Notes: generated from the sequence alone by a model not told the origin. DNA of 64,000 bases from Punica granatum (GCF_007655135.1 NC_045133.1:27501845-27565844), one strand, 5' to 3'. Counted from the first letter of the stretch, positions 1 through 11,757 are shown. A program made the numbers and translations.

Positions 1-1020
1 TACAGAGACACGATCTTGAGTGAAATAAATACCGCGGCTTTGATTTAGTTTATGGTTGCTTTATTATTACGAGGGGTCACGCAATTCATATAAACGCCCT
101 ACCAGTTTACAGGGTAGATCAGCAATAGTACTCTATTCTCTCATTTAGTTGTTTGAACTTGAGACTTCATAAAAAAAATCACTCCCTTATGGCTTAGCAA
201 TCTTTAGTTTATTCATATATAAATATAATAATATCCAGCAATATATATATATATATATATAAATCATCCTGCAATTTCTGTCTTGTATCTTTCCTGCAAG
301 AAACGACTGGTAAAACCAACGATCCTCGACCATTCTGTCAGCTCTTTGAACTTCAGAATCACAATTTAGCGGGCGGCTCCATTGGTTTAATAAATAAGAC
401 GGACTCTTGGGTCCAGTCCAATGAACACAACCATCTCTTCTCATATCTGATCCCTCATAATGTATTACAATTTCTAGATTTACTTTATATATACTCTACC
501 GTAAAGTCCGGTATTGTGCCCACTAGTGGCCACCTACATCGGTTTGATGTATTCTTACTTGCTAGATGTAACTCCCTTACTCTTATGATAGAACACAAAG
601 AGTGGGATGGAACTGCCCTATAACGATGCACTCTTGTAGATAAGTTATTGTTGGAAGTCGTTATCTCTTGACACTAAACAAACAACATTCAAGTAAAATT
701 GTCCACTCGATCTCGTCATCCCGACAGCTTCGCTATCACCAGAAAACCAAGATACTCCTCAATGTGCTTGGTTTGACGTAAATGGTCTGTTTGAACTAAT
801 CCGGGTTAAATCAGTTTGAGCCCATTAACGACACCACATTAGCAGCTGGGCACCACCGAGACACTTTACAGCCCATCGGTCAAGCCCTACTTGCAGCGGA
901 AAAGACGGAATTCCCATTCCGTTTCTATTCCAAAACCGGGGACTTCTCCTATTCTGCCGCCAATGCCGCCTCCGGTTCCCAGAATCATTCCCAAGTAATC
1001 CCAATTCCTCCCCGGCTCCT
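1..1020. other. Intergenic DNA upstream of the first WIP gene
   Basis: I see no convincing gene here. The stretch is AT-rich and holds a perfect (TA)n run at about 239-261. The short reading frames have no recognisable protein signature. The last 200 bases are the probable promoter of the gene at 1149. Confidence 0.5.
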
Positions 1021-1027
1021 CTCTATA

Positions 1028-1038
1028 CTTTATATACA
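1028..1038 (+). promoter_or_regulatory. Putative TATA box of the WIP gene at 1149
   Basis: A TTTATATAC motif lies about 115 bp upstream of the ATG. This fits a TATA box with an 80-90 nt leader. It is inferred from position and sequence only. Confidence 0.5.
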
Positions 1039-1148
1039 CATAGCCAAACTCATCCATTCATTTTCCCCAGACAAAGTCCAGAACCATTCAAAAAGATCAT
1101 CCAATCAGCAGTTTCACTTCCAGTTCGAATTCGACTCGAATAGCAAAG

Positions 1149-1424
1149 ATGAGTTCAACGAGCAGAGCTTGGATAGCCGCTGCCAGCATCGGGACCGTGG
1201 AGGCGCTGAAGTATCAAGGCATCTGCCGGTGGAACCAGGCCCTCCGGTCGCTGCACCAGCGGGCTAAAAAGGGCAACCTCAGGCCGTGTCCTCAGGCAAA
1301 CAAGCAGAAGTCGCCTGCGATGTCAAATGCTGTGACGGGTAAGATCGGAAAAGAGAAGGCGAAGAAGCCGGCGCAGGAGCCGCTGAGGAAAGTCATGTAC
1401 TTGAGCTCTTGGGGACCTTACTGA
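1149..1424 (+). CDS. Wound-induced polypeptide family protein (DUF3774)
   Basis: This is a single-exon gene for a 91-aa basic protein. The N-terminus carries the family signature SRAWIAAASIGTVEALK (residues 5-21), followed by CRWNQALRSLHQ-type sequence (about 26-37). A lysine-rich linker leads to the C-terminal hallmark VMYLSSWGPY, where most relatives end in YLSCWGPN; here Cys is replaced by Ser and the last Asn by Tyr. Length and domain order match typical DUF3774 (wound-responsive/WIP) proteins, small intronless proteins linked to wounding and immune responses in Arabidopsis. The start is the only in-frame Met before the signature, with a TATA-like box at a suitable distance. Two more genes with the same C-terminal motif lie at 2423 and 11758. 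The family call is firm; the biochemical role is unknown. Confidence 0.9.
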   Translation: MSSTSRAWIAAASIGTVEALKYQGICRWNQALRSLHQRAKKGNLRPCPQANKQKSPAMSNAVTGKIGKEKAKKPAQEPLRKVMYLSSWGPY

Positions 1425-2400
1425 AGCTAGCTAGCTCCCATCTGCTTCCTCAATCTTGTTCTGTTCTCGCACTTAAAACTGTACAGGAGTTCTGTAAATT
1501 AATTAATTGAAGCCCGCCAATTTTGTCTAAAGCCGAGCTCCGGTTCTTCATGAAGATCAGTTACATACAATAGATAGGTGAAATGTCCACAGCCTAATGA
1601 CTGGGATGATTACTTGTTCGGGCATTCGCTTTGCCCCGACTACGAAATGCTTCGGACAGGTCTCAATCCCGACACTATTTAGTTAATTCGAAAAGATTCA
1701 ATACCTCAAATCTCACCCTACTCACCAGTGACAATTTGAAAGAAATTTCGATAGTTGGCCGGAGGAAGCAACGGCTCAAGTCGAGCTTGTACTAGAGGAA
1801 GCATCACACGTTTTCCCGAGCAACGGCTTCGTCAGCTCCCGAAAACCAGCTCTGCAGCAGGAGTCTGGCACACTAATTGAGACTGAGTCGACTGGCTGTC
1901 TGTTGTATGGCGGGAGTCCCGTGCATAGACACCCGGTGGCCCGTGGGCGGGTCCACGTGAGGCGCCCAACCGTCGGCGCCGGCTCTGCAAATCACATTGT
2001 TGCGTACATAAACAGAACTTCTCCAAAAAAAAAAAGTAGTCTTTTTTTTTCCCCCTAGTGAAAATTAACTATTTATGAATAGTTAAGATAATAAAATAAA
2101 AGGGCTGACTGTTGCGCAAATGGGAATACAAAAACCATTGCCCAAAAATCTGGGAGCTGAAGCAAAACCACCAAACCCCATCATCCCCAGTTTTCTCAAC
2201 AAACAGCCTCTCTGGAATTCCAAGTCTGTGGTTCTGAATCTTCTGGATCCTCACCACTATTTATTGATGAATGAGAACACAACCATCGTCTCTGTCTCTG
2301 TCTCCGCCTCTCGTCTCTCCACTGTGATTCTGCAGAGGAGTGATTGCGCCGGAAAGAGATAACCAAAAAAACTTGGTTGGATTGGAGGGCTTCTTCTTCT
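1425..2400. other. Spacer between two WIP-type genes
   Basis: This holds the 3' UTR of the upstream gene and the promoter of the next. The minus-strand reading frame at 1832-2026 has no family signature and is not called. Oligo-A/T runs occur near 2023-2055. Confidence 0.4.
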
Positions 2401-2422
2401 GATTATTGGAGGGGAAGAGGAT

Positions 2423-2695
2423 ATGGGCGGCGGTGATGATAATACTAACAGAAGGAAGTGTAAGCTGGAGGACGCGTTCAAGTCAATGCAACAGCTGCAG
2501 CAGCAGAAGGGAAAGGCCAGACCTTCCCCGGCTGAGTCGAGCGACAAGAGCAGTGCGATGCGTCTGAGCGGCGGCGGCGAAGGAAGCCATCAGTCGGGGA
2601 GGAAGGCGAAGAGGACGGCCGATGAGGAGGAGAAGCGGAGGAGGGAGGAGATCGAGTTCCTCGTCCACCTCATCTGCTGGGGCCCCAATAATTAG
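2423..2695 (+). CDS. Divergent small WIP-like protein ending in CWGPNN
   Basis: This is a single-exon gene for a 90-aa highly charged protein. Its first 75 residues are Lys/Arg/Glu/Ser-rich with a QQLQQQ stretch (about 23-28) and a run of acidic and basic residues (EEEKRRREEI). It ends with FLVHLICWGPNN, which matches the C-terminal WGPN signature of the DUF3774 family, but the hydrophobic N-terminal half of typical members (RAWIVAAS...) is absent. It lies 1.0 kb downstream of a canonical member in the same orientation, which fits a diverged tandem paralogue. The ATG follows a purine-rich leader and is the first in-frame Met. The family link rests mainly on the C-terminus, so it is less secure than for the neighbour. 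Confidence 0.7.
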   Translation: MGGGDDNTNRRKCKLEDAFKSMQQLQQQKGKARPSPAESSDKSSAMRLSGGGEGSHQSGRKAKRTADEEEKRRREEIEFLVHLICWGPNN

Positions 2696-4757
2696 GATAT
2701 ATTTTCCATTTTTTTATTTTTTTATTATGTATTTTTCTTTTTCATTAATATTTTGGAAATTTCTAGTGTGACTGGGCGTTGCCGTGACACGGGCCCCTCA
2801 CCCGTTGGATTATATGCTTATTATGGTCGGTCTTGCATATAAAGTTCAAATTACACTTCTACCAAAAAAAAATAATTCAAATCAGACATGGTATTTCAAT
2901 TGCAACCAAAAGATTATGTGATTGATTGATTTTTGCATTCGGGCATAGTTGTGGCACATTTAGTTACCTCATTTTCGTCAGTCCTATAAGTTCAAATGGA
3001 TTCCGTAATTTGATTTGGTCCCATCAAATTCTAACTTGGTCCGATGATTCCACGAAGAGCAGATGTCGATCCTAATTTGGATTGGTCCTATAAAGTTCTA
3101 ACTTGGTTCGATGAGTCCACGAAGAGCAGATGTGGATTCGAATTACTCGAAAATTATAATTTCATTTCTATTAGACCAAATCCCAGCTCAAAAATTTCCT
3201 ATCAATGATGCCTATCCTTGAAATAGCACTCTTCCACACAAAAATAATATATAATAATGTAAAAATGAAAACAGATTGCAGTCTCAATCTTTATTGTTCA
3301 AAAAAGGGAAAAAAATTTACTATGATTTGGTTAATGTAATTTGACATATTCTTTTTTGAAATAAGGTCCCGATTGGAGCCTTAGAATTTTTTTTAAAAAA
3401 ATCACAAGTAGAAGAAATAGATTAACCCAATTCAAACCTAGATTAGGCCTGACCTCCCCTCAAGAGGAAAACTGTATGAGCCTATTGATTTTTTGCATAC
3501 TTTGGGCTCGGACATAAAAAATCCGCTCGGACAGGCCCATGTAGATAAGTTGGTGAAAGTTCAAATAAAAAAATTTCGACTTTATGCAAAAAATAGTCTG
3601 CATAAGACCGTGTGTTAAAGAATGGGAAGGAATGAGCACGAGATGAGGAGTTATAGGTCGAGCATGCTCTGTCTCGAACTAGCCATTTTTCTCGATGAAG
3701 CACCGATGCGCAACAGTTGGCCGGACTGTTTTGTTTCCATTTTCTTTAATGATGAATGATTTTGAAGGTTTTTTTTTTTTTGATAAGTGATTTTGAAAGA
3801 TTTTAATTGTAACCTTATCTTTAAAATTTTACTATCACACAATTTTCTAAATTAAATTCCTAACCTCCTCTTCCGCCCAACCAAGCCAACCCAACAAACA
3901 TAGCCGACAGCCCTAAATACCCCGACCTAACATCATTAAATGTACTTTCCTCTCTTGCCAATACCAAGCAAAATGCAATGCAAACATCTTAAGATATCGT
4001 TTTTATGTTCATTAATTGTTTACCCGTCAAAGGGCAACCAAACTAAACCACAGTTAAATGAAGGAACACATGGGTAGTACGCTCTCCTGATGGGCCAAGC
4101 TGCACCACCTCCTGGCCATCGTGTTGGGCGTGTGCCTCACGCTCTTCCCTCACCGCCTGTTTGCGAGGCGTCTAAACTTCAATATTGTACCGTCCCATTC
4201 AATGGAAGAAACTCATAGAATATAGAAATTTCAAGTTGAATTTTCGTTAATGAAACTTTTGATAAAGATTGTCAGCAACGCGATCCTACCTAATATCGGA
4301 AGAAAATCGTGGGATCGAGGATTATAGGATCAGATCAGGAATTGTAAGATCTTACTTATAATTAAAAATAAAATGTATGTTTTCATGTTCATCACAACTC
4401 CAATTTATCATCACACGACTCTTATCTACCATAAAGATATTCATGTTCATCCGATGTCAATTCATGAAAAGACCAATTAGCAACAATAAGTTATTAGAAA
4501 AACACAAGGCATCATTTGTAAATTACCAAAAAGCAAAATAACATTATCGAATAGAAGTAATAAGCAACAGCAAAACAAGAAAAGCATATCAGACGTCATC
4601 AAAGTCATAGTGAAAATCATTGTCATTAACACTGACATCGTCATCATCCTTAAGATCAAATTGATCTTCTCTGGGAAACTATAAGTCATTAATTATGCCT
4701 CTCGAGGCTTGACATATGAGCTTGACATGCATGGACTTGGGCCAACATTTTATAAAT
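2696..4757. other. Intergenic DNA, no gene seen
   Basis: AT-rich DNA with one tandem duplication (listed separately). The reading frames at 3482-3842 and 4477-4689 have no recognisable family signature. Confidence 0.4.
3001..3138 (+). repeat. Two-copy tandem duplication, unit about 68 bp
   Basis: Copy 1 (about 3001-3069) and copy 2 (about 3070-3138) share the blocks ATTGGTCC, TTCTAACTTGGT and CCACGAAGAGCAGATGT in the same order and spacing, with scattered substitutions. No coding role is visible. Confidence 0.7.
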
Positions 4758-5230
4758 GGTAAATTACACTGGTAGTCCAAAAAATTTTCATAATATATCA
4801 AATTGGTCCAAAAAGTTTTTTTTTTGGCTATTTGATAGTACAAAATGTTTCAAAAATATAACATGATAATAAAAACTGTCATCTCGCCATTAACGCCGTC
4901 AAACGACGCTGACGTGGCCGAAACAGTAATATATATATATCTCTCTCTCTTCTTTTCTTCTTCAATTCTTCTTCTCGTCCTGCTCCTCCCTTCCTTCGCC
5001 CTGCTCCCGAAGAAGAAGAAGAAGAGAGAGAGAGAGGATATTGTTTTGGCCACGTACCTGACACGTTTGCGCCACATCAGCGTCGCTTAATGGCGTCAAT
5101 TGCGATTTGACGATTTATACTATTATGTTATACTTTTGAAACATTTTGTACCATCGAGTAGCAAAAAAAACTTTTTAGACCAACTTGATACATTAGTAAA
5201 ACTTTTTGGACCACCAGTGTAATTAACTCT
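4758..5230. mobile_element. Foldback MITE with Mutator-type 9-bp target duplication
   Basis: This element of about 473 bp has two arms of roughly 110 bp (4762-4870 and 5116-5224) that are inverted repeats of each other. Both outer ends read AATTACACTGG when read inward, followed by matching blocks for GGTCCAAAAAG, poly-T and GTACAAAATGTTTC. The identical 9-mer TTTATAAAT sits just outside both ends (4749-4757 and 5231-5239). That is the target-site duplication length expected for Mutator-like elements. The centre carries (TA)n, CT-rich and GAA-rich stretches. No transposase is encoded, so the element is non-autonomous. Confidence 0.8.
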
Positions 5231-5937
5231 TTTATAAATTACATATAATGTAAGATATTTAAGATCACACAGATCCTAGGATCCTAGGAATCGGATTGTG
5301 ATCTCACTAATATCTTATAATTTAGATCCTCATAGTAAGATCGAGATCGAAAGCTTGCCTATAGATCATAAGATCTTAGGAGCCGACTCCAGATCCTGAC
5401 AACCTTGCTTTTGATCCTCATTTATATTCATTATGTCAAATTCTTTGCTGAATGGAAGGAATTGTATCACCGAAGCCTTCCAAATATATGTGAAGTCATT
5501 GTTTTTTTTTTAAATGTGACATTTTACTACCAAAATAGACCATGGACTTTTCGCAGTATTTCGATTGTCAAATGCCAACCACCACTTGATCAGACAACCT
5601 TAAATGCATTAACACCATTCCTTGATGGATTACCTTTTTGATGAAATTTACTGACGGGTCACTCGAATCACCTTTCCGCATCCTTAGAATGACTTATGTC
5701 ATCAATTATTTTAGTGAACAGTTATTGGTCAACCATGTTTATTATATAATCAGTGATCAGATGAAAACAACGGGCCTTGAGAACCTGTCATATAACTTTT
5801 TCTTTTTCTATTTCAAATATTTTTTCTTAGAAGAATAATTAACTTGTCATATAAGTTAACTCGTGTATTATACAGTCAAATTAATTAATTATATATGTAT
5901 GTGTCTACTCCATATATACCATACAATCAGTAAAGAG

Positions 5938-5974
<37 letters not shown>

Positions 5975-7450
5975 CGATACGAATTCTCACTCAATCACAA
6001 AAAATAAAAAATGAAATTCTATCGCTTTATCACTTTACCATTCATGTATCAAGAAAATTTTTTATCATCAATTATGCAATAGAATATATATATTATTTGC
6101 ATATAATCCGCAAAATATGCACTGTACACATTAGTTGCTATTTAAAATTTTTTTATATTGTAGTAATCGAATTACCGTTCATATATATTTTAGCAAAATA
6201 TAGAGTTGGAAAGTAATATTAACGAGGATTTATAATATTTATAGAGTTACCCTTTATATTATGAGCAAATATATTCTTACAATATTAACCTCAATCAAAT
6301 TCCTATTTGTATAATATTGTTCGTTTATATTGTTTATATATATATATGTTTACACACACTCATCACACGAGTTGAACAAAGAGAGGCAGGCAAAGAGAGA
6401 TAAGGTAGAAGAGACAAGTGATCGAGGGAGACTTCAACGATCCATCCGAAATTGGTAGCTATATATAATATAAATATTTGTTCGATATATTATTGGAACA
6501 TGTATATATAGATGAAGTCATAAATTGCACTTATAAAATTTCATTATATATTAAAGCTATATATATATAGACGTCATTTATCTAAAACCTTTACCATTGT
6601 ATTTCTGTTTGCAAAGACTTGTTAGTGACTTTGCGGACTTTATACGTATATTGCCCATTCACTGCGAATACCAATTTATGTTGCTTTGATGGTTTCCAAA
6701 ATACTTTATCAGGTTTTATCTTCACTTACTTTATTATGATATTTTATTTAGAGAGATTATTATTAGGTTTTTGGCTGATATATTTGCTCATATTTTCATT
6801 CAATTCATTATAGCTGTATGAGAATTTCTTATTTTCTTTTGATTGATATTTATTCACATATTTCAATTTAATTATATTCTTTTAACATATATCTCATATA
6901 CCAACTTTCTTTAATGAATTTTTAGTTCGTGTATATATTTATAGCATTTTTTATTACCAAAATAATTAAGAAATTATTTGTATGGTACCGTGAGAGAATG
7001 GGTATTTAACTGGTTAGAATTAGAAGGACACATTAAAAGCAAAATAACAGCTGTCAGCACTATTTTTCAATTGTCATAGCCCGCGTTCGATTCCCTAGAC
7101 ACTACCTCAACTCAATCAAGAACTCGAATCCGGACTTCTTGAGATTAATCCATAGGATTTTCTGCCAAACTGGACCCCAAAAAGTCAAGTCTACCCTCTC
7201 GTAACATTCAAGTAACATTTGGCATGTCTAAAAAGAGATTGAGAAGAAATGAAGAAGTGCTAAATATGTGTAATTAAAAGTCGTATCGAAAGGTTATAGA
7301 TCGACGCAACGTATAACAACGGTAATGCAGACGGACGGACCCGAACATATCCTGAAAGTCAAATCCAATTAACCTTATTTACCCCAAAAAAAAAATCCAC
7401 TTAACCTTCCAATTTGAGTTCCGCTCTGCCATTTATCATTAGTCGTTCCG
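5231..7450. other. AT-rich intergenic DNA with TA microsatellites
   Basis: This is very AT-rich, with a (TA)n tract at about 5942-5972 and shorter TA runs around 6340 and 6560. I see no gene. Around 7020-7110 there are short motifs like tRNA A and B boxes, but no tail or target duplication, so no SINE is called. Confidence 0.45.
5942..5972. repeat. (TA)n microsatellite
   Basis: A perfect dinucleotide run of about 15 units in the AT-rich spacer. Confidence 0.85.
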
Positions 7451-7658
7451 TTGACTGGGGACTCAATCTCTCTCTCTCCCTCTCTCTCTCTTCCCCTCTC
7501 TGTCTCGCCGTTAAAAGTTCCCGCGGCCGTTATCCTCCTCACAACTCGCGAGGACGAGCTCCCTAGCTCTCTTCTCTCCACCACGTCGTCATCGTCATCA
7601 TCTCACTCGCCTAGTCGGCGCGTGGAGGGAACGTATTTAACCCGGCTTCCGCACTCGC

Positions 7659-9607
7659 ATGGCGATAGCTGACCGGCCTCGGCCTCACGACAAGAAGCTC
7701 TTCGGCCTGTGCCCTTTCTGGCAGCCCGTGGGCAGCGCCGGCGCCGGCGGGGGTCACAACACGACCTCGTCCTCCACGTCCTCCACGCAGAACCTCCACA
7801 ACAGCAGCGCCTATCACGACCGCAGCGGCGGGAATAATAGCCATGCGGACGGATCTCGACCTCGCCCGAGCTCGGCCAACACGGTTTCGTCGGTCGCCCG
7901 GTCCCTGCTCCCAGCTCGCCGGCGGCTCCGCCTCGATCCGTCGAATAAACTCTACTTCCCCTGTACGGTGCAGTTGACTTCCCTGCGCTGTTGACTATTA
8001 TCTTCAATTTCCTCCGCAAAATCATCTCATCTTTACTTCTCCATAGGTTTTGCAATGGCTGATCATGTTTACTAAATGTAATCCGTTTTGAAGATGAACC
8101 GGGGAAGCAGGTGAGAAGCGCAATCAAGTTGAAGAACACAACCAAGTCGCATGTAGCTTTCAAGGCAAGATTCTTCTCTCTCTCTCTCTCTCTCATGGCC
8201 TTTGGGATTGACAGTGAAATGGTCGAATTCATGCATTGCAGACTTCTTGGTTTGTTCGAAGTTGTTGATAATGGTGGTTGGTGATGTTTCTTTTTTGTTT
8301 TGCTTGAAAGGAATTGTGTTTCTTGTACTTAATCGAAGAAATCAACAGCCAATTGTCCCAACTGATGTTCTGTTGCATTCATTGCTCTGTTCATGACGTC
8401 TTGAGTTGAGCCATTTTAGCTGATTTTGTTCTTCCCCTGCTCGTGTAGTTTCAAACGACCGCGCCAAAAAGCTGCTATATGCGGCCTCCGGGTGGCATCC
8501 TCGCTCCGGGTGAAAGCCTAATTGCGACGGGTAATTACATGGTTCACGAGCAGCTTAACATTTCTCCTTAAATTCGGTTTCGATCGATAGCTTTACTAAG
8601 TGGTTTTCTTGTGTTGGGTTCAAATTCAACTGATTGTCAGTCTTCAAGTTCGTGGAGCAACCCGAGAATAATGAGAAACAGCCGGATCAGAAGAGCAAGG
8701 TTAAGTTCAAGATAATGAGCCTGAAAGTCAAAGGAGGAACAGATTATGTGCCTGAACTGGTAAATCTCTCCATTAGTGTTGATCATGCATTAAGTAATAT
8801 GTAATCGCCCTGAAAAATGCTCTCGATTTCTGCATAATTTGGCAAATACATAATTGTCCGTTGTTGATCGTGCTCAGCAGGGAATTTGGTCCGATGTTAC
8901 ATCCGCGTCTAATATTCTTTGTGATATAGATTTTAACTGCTTAGTTTAATACATCGCTTTATATGCTTAAATAAAGCAAGACCTTTATAAGGTTCTCCTG
9001 CATCATTATTGCCAGCTGGGTTTTGACTTTTAAGAGGTGTTAGGTTCGCTGCATAAAGTTTGCTTTATAATATTTCCTATGGTTGGATACTTGGCTGCAT
9101 GTTGGTCGGTCCTGACATGGTTTTACCCATCTTACAGTTTGATGAGCAGAAGGATCAAGTTACAGTCGAGCGGATTTTACGAGTTGTTTTCTTAGATGCC
9201 GAACGCCCAAGTCCCGTAAGTTCAAACTACTTAACATCTATGCTGATATGTTCAGATCCTGCTGCTTGTGAATCTTGGGAGGACAATGAATAATGATCCA
9301 TGCGGAACTGATTTCCATTTTGTCTTCTATATAGGCAATGGAGAAATTGAAGCGGCAGTTAGCAGAGGCTGAGGCTGCAGTAGAATCATCCCGCAGGAAG
9401 CCTACTGCCGCTGAAACTGGGCCTCGGGTGGTAGGCGAAGGTCTTGTGATCGACGAATGGGTATATAAATCTGAACATGTTACATCCTTTCCCCTGATGA
9501 GTTCCAAATTCAGCTGTCTCACTCCTCTTAAAATTCCGTTTTTACAGAAAGAACGAAGAGAGAAGTATCTTGCTCGACAGCAGGTCGAAGCAGTAGGCAC
9601 AGCGTAA
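7659..9607 (+). CDS. Vesicle-associated (VAP/PapD-like) MSP-domain protein, VAP4 type
   Basis: Seven exons are inferred: 7659-7962, 8094-8164, 8449-8530, 8641-8759, 9138-9215, 9335-9460 and 9548-9607, giving 279 aa. Residues 1-90 are Ser/Gly/Asn-rich and low complexity. The MSP (major sperm protein) domain starts near residue 91 (LDPSNKLYFPYEPGKQV) and continues through TTAPKSCYMRPPGGILAPGE and VERILRVVFLDAERPSP. It is followed by a short coiled-coil-like segment (EKLKRQLAEAEAAVESSR) and a charged tail. No C-terminal membrane anchor is visible, unlike classical VAPs. Order and length match Arabidopsis VAP4-1/4-2-like proteins; VAPs bind FFAT-type partners at ER contact sites. Intron 2 begins with GC instead of GT (AAG|GCAAGA at 8165), and the TAA stop lies inside a splice-donor-like GCGTAAGT. 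The 5' leader is CT-rich, with a CT run also in intron 2. Confidence 0.88.
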
Positions 9608-10656
9608 GTTCCTCCCTGCTCTGAAGAGGGATATATGCACAATATCGTTATCGGGAGCTCAAAGGGACCCTGTGGCTTCATTAGAATCTTCAATTTATGG
9701 TCTTTTTTTGGTATAGTCACCTAGAATGAGGTGTGATAAGGGGTTACTTATTATGTAAAGGAAAGTTGTGGCTTATAGAAGTGCTAATTAGTAGTTGTTC
9801 ATATGGAAGGGGATTTGTAAAGAAGAGTTGCTTTCTGGCTTATATGATGAAGAAGAAATGCTGGGTTGCTCATTCAGCTCCGTCTTTTCTTTTAAACGTT
9901 TTAGATGGCTTTTGGTTTTTGATTTGAGTATATTTACTTATTGCCCCCTTTAATATTTTGTTTCGATGGTACTTACCGCTTCGGTCTCATTGTCTTTTCT
10001 TATTCAATTTGTGCAATTTGAATTTTATTTGGTGGTCAGAATTAAAAGCCGAGAGCTGACATTGGTAAGAATGCCGAAGAAAGTGCTTATTGCGGCTGAT
10101 ATATGTACAATATTGAAGCAGAAGAAGGGTGCGTCATGGACTAGTTATCTCAGATACATGTATCCACTAATCAATGATCAATGATTCTGATTAAGCCTGG
10201 ACCTCTTAGGCCAGGGGGAGTCAGATCAATCCAGGATTCGACCACGAGGGCGCCACGTTTGTGTCTAAGTCCGTTCATATTCCATGTCCCGATCCATTAC
10301 GACCGTATTTGCTTCGGCCCGACCAACTGAAGGCGGTGTTGTTTACTAGATTACGAAGAGGCTTAGGACTTGGAAAGACCTGATAAGAAATCCATGAATC
10401 TTTTTGGTTTATGGTCCAATGCATGGACCATTGTTAAGATATTTGAGATCACGTGGATGATCGATTGTACCTTTTTTGTCTTTAGCAGAATGATGAGAGT
10501 CTGTTAGTGCTGTGACATCAGCTAACATTTATAAATTGGTCCATGGTTTCATGAACAAATCCGACTATAAGTCAAGGGAAATTCTTATACATGACACGGG
10601 ATCATCACTATTTGGATTTTCTAGATCCGGATTTGCATATCAAGTCCACATGAAAG
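9608..10656. other. 3' flank of the VAP gene
   Basis: This includes the probable 3' UTR. A possible alternative terminal exon begins after the acceptor at 10038-10039 and stays open to a stop at 10184; it is discussed as a finding, not called as a gene. Confidence 0.35.
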
Positions 10657-10666
10657 ACGCGAGCAT

Positions 10667-10853
10667 TTTTTTTTTCTTAACCCAAGGTATTCAGGCTTCG
10701 CTCGATTAATCCCAAAGACTCCGTGAACTCCCGACAGCATACGGAACGGGTAATCACGCCAAAGACGCTCCAGTAGCTCCAAGGGATTTCGAATCCGGGA
10801 TCGGATGGATACTTAAACTCATCCTTACCACTAGGTCAAATTCTTTGGAGTTA
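10667..10853 (-). mobile_element. tRNA-derived SINE with 12-bp target duplication
   Basis: Read on the minus strand, the element starts near GACCTAGTGGTAAGG (an A-box-like motif). It has a B-box-like GGATTCGAAATCC about 45 bp later and ends in an A-rich tail (the T run at 10666-10675 on the plus strand). The direct repeat ACGCGAGCATTT flanks it at 10657-10668 and 10854-10865, partly overlapping the A tail. A-box, B-box, poly-A tail and long target duplication together define a Pol III SINE of about 190 bp. Confidence 0.8.
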
Positions 10854-11706
10854 ACGCGAGCATTTGTTATGAAGGTGAATTGGACGCACTAATATCGAAC
10901 ATAGTTGTATATGTCTTCATTGATTTTATTTTTGATGTTAAGTGCTCATATATGTGCTATCCTTTTCTAGGAAATTCAATGAGTCCAATTAATCCAATTT
11001 AATTGGATCGACTGACTCACTAAATGATAGGGCTAAATATTAGTACAATAGGTACTGTATTTTAACATCATCAAGGTTTTTTTTTCCCCCCGAAAAAGTC
11101 TACATTTGGTGACGAAAAAGGCAAAAAAAAAAAAAAAATCTCAACTTGGCCTCCCACTTTCTTTTCTTCCCTTTGATGGGATGTTAATGATAAAGATGCA
11201 GGGGACCAATTGCTTAAGGAACCAATGAGAATGACCTTTTCGACTTCTTTATCCATTCATAGGATGATTTTGCTTAAAACTAGTCCATGTACACTGAATT
11301 CCCCTATCGCGATATTAGTGACGATTAAGACATTTGATGGGCAGTTTCGACTAATTGCATCATCTTTATTTCGATCGTGTTGTGCTGTTCTAATAAGCCA
11401 AATGCTAAACCCGCTCAGAACTCGATGAGCAGAACTTCGTGGGCGGCGTTCACATACTGTAACTGGGTTAAAACAACTGCAGCAAGGACCCAGAGTTATT
11501 GAAAACCGAGTATTATTGAAGAGGTTTATTGAGTCCGTTTTAATGTCGTATAATTGCAGCGCTGAAAAGAGAACTAATTATGCCACGGAAAGATGATTAC
11601 ATATGGCTGGTTTGGGCCAACGGTTTTGTTCCAATGTAAGGCCGTAACCACTTTTCCGGGTGCATTTTTTGTGTCCTTTAGCAGCCCAATGGCTACTTCT
11701 ATAATT

Positions 11707-11715
11707 CTATAAATA
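11707..11715 (+). promoter_or_regulatory. Putative TATA box of the WIP gene at 11758
   Basis: CTATAAATA lies about 45-50 bp upstream of the ATG at 11758, implying a very short leader. Positional inference. Confidence 0.5.
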
Positions 11716-11757
11716 AGTTCAAATCCTTTCGTATTCCATTAGCTGTCGATTTTTCCG

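Noticed and set aside
4845..5090. Reading frames on both strands around 4845-5090
   Set aside because: They lie inside the foldback MITE and arise from its CT/GAA-rich simple sequence.
7020..7110. tRNA-like A and B box motifs (CGTTCGATTCCC)
   Set aside because: No cloverleaf folds by eye, and no poly-A tail or target duplication was found, so neither a tRNA nor a SINE is supported.
7603..8232. 209-codon minus-strand reading frame
   Set aside because: It is antisense to exon 1 and intron 1-2 of the VAP gene, whose plus-strand exons have clear homology. Arg/Gly-rich composition is typical of a shadow frame in GC-rich DNA.
10667..10853. tRNA gene on the minus strand
   Set aside because: The A/B boxes belong to a SINE: A-tail and target duplication are present, and no acceptor-stem pairing is seen.
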